From Akkermansiaceae bacterium (GTDB lineage: Bacteria > Verrucomicrobiota > Verrucomicrobiia > Verrucomicrobiales > Akkermansiaceae), in contig SUVK01000020.1 of the NCBI GenBank assembly GCA_015062055.1, positions 1 to 42,070 of the forward strand: 42,070 nt of DNA, written 5' to 3'. Each line of letters begins with the position of its first letter. Positions within the stretch are counted from its first letter, which is position 1. A program made the position numbers and the translations under genes. Positions 41,827-42,070 of this stretch are shown one piece after another. The notes under the pieces are model-generated. The model had not been told where the DNA came from. It worked only from the letters and a program-made list of their open reading frames with translations, and did no database searches.

Positions 41827-41974
41827 TACTCGCTGCGCGAGTAGTGAAGAAGCCGCCAACGGCGGCTAATGAAGAATGCACCTGCGGTGCATCATGAAGA
41901 ACGCCTGCGGCGTTGTGAAGAATGCGCTGGCGCGCATAATGATGAAGGCCGCAAACCTTTCGGTTTGCGGCCTT
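41827..41974 (-). repeat. hairpin array C beside the 5S rRNA gene
   Basis: Six tandem hairpins separated by TGAAGA-type spacers on the plus strand (TTCTTCA[CT] on the minus): TACTCGC/GCGAGTA (41827-41843), AGCCGCC/GGCGGCT (41851-41867), ATGCACC/GGTGCAT (41876-41892), AACGCC/GGCGTT (41900-41914), ATGCGC/GCGCAT (41922-41937) and a 13-bp AAGGCCGCAAACC/GGTTTGCGGCCTT (41945-41974). Same architecture as arrays A and B, with a slightly different spacer. The long hairpin follows the 5S gene and may end the rRNA transcript. Confidence 0.9.
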
Positions 41975-41979
41975 CGTTA

Positions 41980-42070
41980 TCCCCGGCGGCTATCTACTCT
42001 CGCGGGACCTATCGTCCGACTACCATCGACGTGCTGATGTTTCACTTCCGGGTTCGGAATGGGACCGGGT
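41980..42070 (-). rRNA. rrf: 5S ribosomal RNA, 5'-truncated by the window edge
   Basis: Read on the minus strand, the sequence begins ACCCGGTCCCATTCCGAACC and continues with GGAAGTGAAACATC. It then has the AGTCGGACGATAGG and CGCGAGAGTAG region and closes with GCCGCCGGGG, the 3' side of helix I. This is a typical 5S rRNA; about the first 25 nt lie beyond the window. It marks the 3' end of an rRNA operon transcribed into this window. Confidence 0.9.

Noticed and set aside
41684..41881. 65-aa minus-strand ORF between the PEP-CTERM gene and the rRNA
   Set aside because: It runs through the hairpin array and AT-rich gap; no protein signature is seen.

Overview
The window looks like chromosome from a gut-type verrucomicrobium, probably Akkermansia or a close relative (inference). 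The support is two secreted proteins ending in the verrucomicrobial PEP-CTERM form (VIPEP, a short hydrophobic helix, then an Arg cluster), polymorphic-membrane-protein-like repeats, an LPS export and lipid A gene set, type IV pilin-like secretion and secreted ankyrin proteins.

Layout. 1-2910: membrane Zn-peptidase, HU-like protein, thioredoxin-fold lipoprotein and trpS, ending at a terminator. 2975-5622 (minus): yqeY, ispD, an NAD-dependent epimerase and a DnaJ-Sel1 membrane protein, with overlapping stop/start codons. 5802-7852: a pilin-like gene converges with ispH on a shared hairpin terminator. 7954-11207: small secreted and hypothetical proteins, mazG, a thioredoxin-fold/SHD1 lipoprotein and a TetR regulator. 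11269-12210 (minus): a sugar isomerase-like gene. 12401-16727: kdsA, an LptC-like gene, a very long LptA-like gene and lptB, one Kdo/LPS-export operon. 16832-17642: rubrerythrin and a small membrane protein. 17781-20372: accessory zone with a truncated tyrosine recombinase abutting a truncated PEP-CTERM gene, and a DUF4143 ATPase bracketed by two near-identical palindromes. 20713-24966: ilvH, nadB, a secreted double-psi-barrel protein and a HAD-FolB fusion. 25050-27306: an AT-rich ankyrin gene inside 23-bp direct repeats. 27400-31540 (minus): lpxB, cydB, cydA and a DUF4492 gene. 31651-33711: a CBM9-like plus TIM-barrel glycosidase. 33933-42070: accessory zone with an AP2-like protein, a broken four-helix-bundle gene between inverted arrays of tiny hairpins, an orphan phage structural gene, an ankyrin lipoprotein, a Pmp-like PEP-CTERM protein, another hairpin array and the 3' part of a 5S rRNA gene.

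Most notable points: (1) the hairpin-array element at 34233-34892, a long imperfect inverted repeat around a four-helix-bundle pseudogene, with a related array next to the rRNA operon; (2) the DUF4143 ATPase unit, whose upstream palindrome overlaps a promoter -35 box; (3) six genes whose -10 box ends exactly 6 nt before the start codon, implying leaderless mRNAs; (4) the HAD-FolB fusion, a candidate for the missing phosphatase step of folate synthesis; (5) the ankyrin cassette at the 3' end of that fusion gene. All homology calls are from reading motifs by eye; no database search was run.
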